Assembly: GCA_041395625.1 (NCBI GenBank)
Contig: JAWLAE010000001.1
Coordinates: 1,116,001-1,180,000, forward strand
Reading direction: 5' to 3'
From: CADEED01 sp041395625
GTDB taxonomy: Bacteria > Pseudomonadota > Gammaproteobacteria > Steroidobacterales > Steroidobacteraceae
Length of the DNA stretch: 64,000 bases
Shown here: positions 60,571-64,000 of the stretch, piece after piece
Layout: every line of letters begins with the position of its first letter
How positions within the stretch are numbered: position 1 is the first letter of the stretch
Notes under the pieces: generated by a model
Told to the model about the DNA's origin: nothing
The model's input: only the letters and a program-made list of their open reading frames with translations
Database searches by the model: none
Made by a program: the position numbers and the translations under genes

Positions 60571-60666
60571 AAGGTCTGTAGATGCGGCGGATCCCTCCAA
60601 GGCTTAAGACCACTCAATCAAAAGTCGCCCTCTTGCTACGTGCTCTTGCTTTCCTTTAAATAACCT

Positions 60667-60690
60667 GCTACCTTTTTAAACCAAGGTAGC
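60667..60690. promoter_or_regulatory. Inverted repeat, likely PadR operator
   Basis: GCTACCTT and AAGGTAGC form a perfect 8-bp inverted repeat with an 8-base spacer (60667-60674 and 60683-60690), 16 bases upstream of the padR ATG. PadR family sites often take the form of short arms spaced by about 8 bases, so autoregulation is likely. Confidence 0.6.
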
Positions 60691-60706
60691 TTCTGAACAG
60701 CCGAAC

Positions 60707-61030
60707 ATGAAACCACGCGAGAAATTCACCCCCATCCGCAAAGGTCTGCTGGAGTTCGTGCTCCTCAAGGTCGTATCCGGGGAGAAGCTCTACGTCGCGG
60801 AAATGCTCAAACGGCTGGCGGCAACGGATTTCGCCACGCAGGAAGGCACGCTCTACCCGCTGCTCAGCCGCATGCGGCGCGAGAATCTGGTGGATTACGA
60901 GTGGCAGGAATCGGAGTCCGGGCCGCCGCGCAAATACTACAAGCTCACGCCTACCGGGCACAGCACGCTCGCGGAGCTGCAAAGCTACTGGCAACAGCTC
61001 AACAACACCATTACGCAACTCGGTACATGA
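60707..61030 (+). CDS. PadR-family transcriptional regulator
   Basis: A 107-residue regulator with winged helix: LLEFVLLKVVSGEKLYVAEM, RLAATDFATQEGTLYPLLSR and MRRENLVDYEWQESESGPPR, then KYYKLTPTGHSTLAELQSYW. The stop overlaps the start of the PspC-domain gene by four bases. Likely represses the operon through the repeat at 60667-60690. Confidence 0.93.
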   Translation: MKPREKFTPIRKGLLEFVLLKVVSGEKLYVAEMLKRLAATDFATQEGTLYPLLSRMRRENLVDYEWQESESGPPRKYYKLTPTGHSTLAELQSYWQQLNNTITQLGT

Positions 61031-62190
61031 ACATGCTCAAAGTCGTCACAGTCAATCTAAATGGCAACGCCTATCAGGTGGATGAAACTGGTTTTGATGC
61101 CTTGCACGGCTACCTGGAAGTGGCCAAGTCGCAGCTCGCGCAGAATCCCGATTGCGCCGAGATCATGACGGATCTCGAGCAGGCCATCGCCGACAAGTGC
61201 GATACGTTTCTCGGTGCCAACAAGAACGTCGTGTCCGCAGTGGAGATGGCGCAGATCGTCAAGGAAATGGGCCCCGTCGAAGGCGCGACCGAGGACGCGC
61301 CGAATCCAGACGCGCCTGATGCCGCCAGCACGGTGCAGACGCCGACGGCGCCGACGCGTCGACTGTTCCGGCTGCCTGAGCGAGGCATGCTCGGCGGTGT
61401 GTGTGCAGGGTTTGCAGCCTATTTCAATGTCGATGTGGTGTGGGTTCGGCTGCTGTTCGTGCTGCTCACGTTCATCACCGGGGTCTGGCTATTCGTCTGG
61501 CTCGTCATGTTGTTCGTCATGCCGCGTGCGCAGACGCCTGAAGATCTGGCGCTGGCGCATGGCACGCCGTTCAACGCACAAGAGGTCATCAATCGCGCAA
61601 AAAAAAAGTATGACGAATTCAGCGGTGCCGCCGCCGACCTGGGGCGCAAGCAATGGCGGCGGCACGAACCGACGGTGAAGAACGCCGCCGCGGATATCAA
61701 GCAGGGAATCGATAGTCTCGGCACGAAAATGAACAATGTGCGTGCGCGCACCCGAGCGCGGGCGCCGCGCGACATGGATGCGCCCGTGGGTTACGGCGCG
61801 CAGGTTGCCGCCGGTATCAGCCTGCCCGTCCTGTCGGTGCTGTCGGCCGCGCTGCTGGTGGTCTTTCTGGCGTTGCTCGCCTTGGTTGCCGACACTGACT
61901 CGGTTTTCGGCTGGACGCTGCTGCCTTTCATGCCGCAATGGCTGGCGGTGGCGCTGGTCGTGGTGGCGTATCTCATTGTCGCTGCGCCGGTCGGCATTGC
62001 GCGGCGCGCATCGCACCGCTATGCCAACGGCGGCCGACACTTCGGCTGGGCCAGTTCCCTCGATGGCCTGTTATGGATTGCACTGGTCGTCGTATTCGCC
62101 TGGGGTGTCTACCAGTTCGTGCCGGGCGTCAGCGAGGCACTGGCAAACCTGTTCGGACTCAGCGGACAGTCCGCTTGGGCAATGCTGTAG
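61027..62190 (+). CDS. PspC-domain envelope-stress membrane protein
   Basis: A 387-residue membrane protein. An N-terminal soluble domain (residues ~1-110: KVVTVNLNGNAYQVDETGFD) precedes the PspC domain at ~115-175 (RLPERGMLGGVCAGFAAYFN; DVVWVRLLFVLLTFITGVWL), and the last third has four membrane segments (VLSVLSAALLVVFLALLALV and others). PspC proteins respond to envelope stress. Cotranscribed with padR; this padR-pspC pairing is common in proteobacteria and Bacteroidetes. Confidence 0.9.
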   Translation: MNMLKVVTVNLNGNAYQVDETGFDALHGYLEVAKSQLAQNPDCAEIMTDLEQAIADKCDTFLGANKNVVSAVEMAQIVKEMGPVEGATEDAPNPDAPDAASTVQTPTAPTRRLFRLPERGMLGGVCAGFAAYFNVDVVWVRLLFVLLTFITGVWLFVWLVMLFVMPRAQTPEDLALAHGTPFNAQEVINRAKKKYDEFSGAAADLGRKQWRRHEPTVKNAAADIKQGIDSLGTKMNNVRARTRARAPRDMDAPVGYGAQVAAGISLPVLSVLSAALLVVFLALLALVADTDSVFGWTLLPFMPQWLAVALVVVAYLIVAAPVGIARRASHRYANGGRHFGWASSLDGLLWIALVVVFAWGVYQFVPGVSEALANLFGLSGQSAWAML

Positions 62191-62214
62191 CGATGCTGCG
62201 GCTGCAGGCGTCGA

Positions 62215-63675
62215 TCAATTCATGAGCAGTTCGGCGATCCCGCGGCCCGCGCGCTCGCCCGACTCCATCGCAGCTTCCATGCCGACCTCCAGCTGGCGCA
62301 GGTGCTCGCCGGCAAACCACAGCCGCTCGTGCGGCTTGCCCATCGCGTGCGTCCAGTCGAACGCGCGGCCTGGAGTCATCTGATAACTGCAGCCGCGCGC
62401 GCCCTCGACCTGCAGCCACGAGTGCGCACCGACGAACTCGAGCACGCCGCTGGTCGCAGGACGTATTCGCTCGATTTCGGCGATCGCGAAACGGCCGCGT
62501 TCGGCGTGCGGCATCGCATCGAGCCGGACGGCGTTGTCGCTGAACGCCAGCGCACTGATCAGCTCGCGCGAGCCGTCGAATTCGATCTGCTGACGAATCA
62601 GATTGAAAGCGCCATTGGTCCACATCGAGGCGTCGAGCCCGTCCTTTTCCCAGTAGGGCTCGCGCAGCCGTAGCCAGACCTGGCTTTGGTTGCCGTAGGG
62701 CATACCGCGCACGGCCTCAGCCTGGGCGCCGCGCAGGCCGGGGCGGATGTCGATGCGTCGCAGGACCGAAAACGGCAATGCTGCTAACACATACTGCGCG
62801 CGGTAGCGTCTGCCACCTGCGCAGCGCACCGTGCAGCCGCGCGCATCCATGTCGATGGTAGTCACACGCTCGCCGGTGCGTAGTCGCTCGCCGAGCGTCG
62901 CCGCCATCGCGTCGGTGAGCCTTGAGGTGCCACCCACGACGTGCTGCGAAGTAATTCCGGCGCGCTCGTACTGGTCCTTGCCCTTGAGCAACTCGGCGTC
63001 GATTTTTGCGAGACCAATCCGCGAGCGAGTGGCCTCCTGCATCATGCGCAGCACCGACAGCGTCTCGAGCGGCCGTCCGATCGATGCGCGGATGATCTGC
63101 TGCGCAGCCGCCGAAGCGCCCTGGCGAGCCAGCCATTGGGCGAGTGACAGGTCGTAGTTAGCAGCCTCGGGCTGCAGCCAGCCGTCGATCGCGGTGAACG
63201 GCGTGCGCGCCTCCACGTAGTGCCCGCCCAGCGTATGCGGAGCGATCGCGCGTTCCTCGCCGATAGTGCGATTGAGCGGTGAGCTCTCCCAGTCTTGCGC
63301 CGCGATCAAGGTGTCATCCAGCACGAACGAGTACGGCGCATTGATGTGCGCGCCGGGGCCCAGCTTCACTGCCAGCTTCGCGGCGGTATCGAGCACGCGC
63401 GCATAGTCGCGGCCGATCTGCGCGCCACCGAGATCGGGTGCCAGATACCACTCATCCATGGTTCGGCAGCGGCCGCCGGGCCGCGGCTCGGATTCCAGCA
63501 CGACGACGTTGGCGCCGAGCTCGCTCAGCAGCATCGCAGCATTCATGCCTGCGAGGCCCGCGCCGATGATCACGACATCGAACCCCCCTTCGACGGACCA
63601 GGCCCGGGTGCTAACAGCCGCCGCGGCCAGCCCGGCACCGGCCACGAAGTGTCGGCGAGTGAGTAACGTGCTCAT
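62215..63675 (-). CDS. Flavin monoamine oxidase-type protein, Tat-exported
   Basis: A 486-residue FAD protein. It begins with a Tat signal (LTRRHFVAGAGLAAAAVS), then the FAD-binding motif DVVIIGAGLAGMNAAMLLSE with VVVLESEPRPGGRCRT. The C-terminal FAD region is RLWFAGEHLRQLEVGMEAAM. The fold is that of amine oxidases and polyamine oxidases. The ATG at 63675 overlaps the stop of the upstream truncated PIN gene by four bases. Substrate unknown; export implies action in the periplasm. Confidence 0.9.
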   Translation of the reverse strand: MSTLLTRRHFVAGAGLAAAAVSTRAWSVEGGFDVVIIGAGLAGMNAAMLLSELGANVVVLESEPRPGGRCRTMDEWYLAPDLGGAQIGRDYARVLDTAAKLAVKLGPGAHINAPYSFVLDDTLIAAQDWESSPLNRTIGEERAIAPHTLGGHYVEARTPFTAIDGWLQPEAANYDLSLAQWLARQGASAAAQQIIRASIGRPLETLSVLRMMQEATRSRIGLAKIDAELLKGKDQYERAGITSQHVVGGTSRLTDAMAATLGERLRTGERVTTIDMDARGCTVRCAGGRRYRAQYVLAALPFSVLRRIDIRPGLRGAQAEAVRGMPYGNQSQVWLRLREPYWEKDGLDASMWTNGAFNLIRQQIEFDGSRELISALAFSDNAVRLDAMPHAERGRFAIAEIERIRPATSGVLEFVGAHSWLQVEGARGCSYQMTPGRAFDWTHAMGKPHERLWFAGEHLRQLEVGMEAAMESGERAGRGIAELLMN

Positions 63676-64000
63676 ATTCGGAAACTATTGCGTATGCCGC
63701 AACTGCTCGTATTACGGCGCGACGAGGTCGATTCTTGCTCGATGGCCATTCGCGTGAGCAGAGCCTGGTGACTGTGCCTTTCAATGTGCATCTCGGAGCA
63801 ATCGACGAGTCCCTGTGCAGCGCGTTCGACACTGATGTCTTTGCGCTGCGCGAGGCGGCGCAAAGACTGCGTTAATTCAACGTCCAGCAGGTGCGGTGCA
63901 TGCAAACTGGCCAGAGCCTCGAACAGCCGATGCATGAGTTGGTCTGCAAGCTTGGCTTGCAGCACGGTCTCGAGGAGTGCGGACGCATCGACGACGATCA
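63672..64000 (-). pseudogene. PIN-domain (VapC-like) toxin gene, start outside window, 3' end degenerate
   Basis: The minus strand at the window edge begins IVVDASALLETVLQAKLADQ, the PIN-domain start with the first acidic residue, and continues LFEALASLHAPHLLDVELTQ, SLRRLAQRKDISVERAAQGL. After HQALLTRM it turns into a Ser/Arg-rich tail (AIEQESTSSRRNTSSCGIRN) instead of the LTAYDAxYVALAE segment with the remaining catalytic residues. The protein therefore looks truncated or frameshifted. Its stop overlaps the start of the flavin oxidase gene. The ATG would be at 64001, outside the window. Confidence 0.6.

Noticed and set aside
1..64000. Apparent frequency of GTTAG/CTAAC
   Set aside because: At about 65% GC roughly 70 copies are expected by chance in both strands of 64 kb, and a rough tally is near that.
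1..64000. tRNA genes and CRISPR arrays
   Set aside because: No cloverleaf-type sequence with T-arm consensus and no regularly spaced repeats were seen; a dedicated scan would be decisive.

Overview
The window looks like a GC-rich proteobacterial chromosome. Shine-Dalgarno starts, many TonB-dependent receptors, lipoproteins with lipoboxes, HupE/UreJ and YceI proteins, NDH-2 and a periplasm-oriented gene set point to an aerobic Gram-negative. The closest feel is a gammaproteobacterium of the Steroidobacter/Nevskiales/Xanthomonadales type, but that lineage guess is inference only. No rRNA, tRNA or CRISPR array was seen.

Layout. 1-6.9 kb (minus strand): the 5' part of an NDH-2 gene, two small envelope genes, and a tightly overlapping operon of an ECF sigma factor, a single-pass membrane protein and a secreted TPR-CHAT (caspase-like) protein. 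7.1-10.3 kb (plus): four secreted or lipoprotein genes, one with an internal tandem domain duplication. 10.3-14.8 kb (minus): an overlapping operon of DUF4331 protein, Ig-like lipoprotein, TPR protein and HupE/UreJ protein. 15-20.4 kb: small membrane genes, a secreted cupin, YceI, a coiled-coil protein, a TonB receptor and OsmC. 20.4-23.2 kb: a TetR operon with an AHSA1/SRPBCC protein and three VOC proteins, preceded by a perfect 16-bp palindrome. 23.3-23.9 kb: a MazEF-like toxin-antitoxin pair. 24.1-29.5 kb: two secreted proteins and a large TonB receptor.

29.6-37.2 kb is an accessory block of lower GC: a gene remnant, a retron-type reverse transcriptase operon (small ORF, XRE regulator, RT) preceded by a boxA-like sequence and a run of strong hairpins, a nitrilase/AraC divergent pair, a complete IS3-family element (34586-35767) carrying a 36-bp perfect palindrome, and an AT-rich DUF6502-like gene.

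37.2-46.1 kb appears to serve 5-oxoproline use: an ATP-dependent 5-oxoprolinase, a TonB receptor and the DUF969/DUF979 transporter pair, with an AbiE-type toxin-antitoxin module between them. 46.3-53.7 kb is a second accessory block: a decayed membrane-protein gene, a frameshifted and 5'-truncated RHS gene, and a RIT element (three tyrosine recombinases, the first frameshifted), followed by an ORF6N-domain gene. 53.7-64 kb: GFA-family protein, HigBA toxin-antitoxin, reductase, cupin, lipoprotein, glycosyltransferase, SnoaL-alpha/beta hydrolase fusion, PadR-PspC operon, Tat-exported flavin amine oxidase and a truncated PIN-domain gene.

Most notable are the retron-like operon with its structured leader, the exported CHAT protein under an ECF sigma factor, the RHS/decayed partner/RIT block with several single-base deletions, and three unrelated toxin-antitoxin operons whose best promoters each place the transcription start at the start codon, suggesting leaderless mRNAs.
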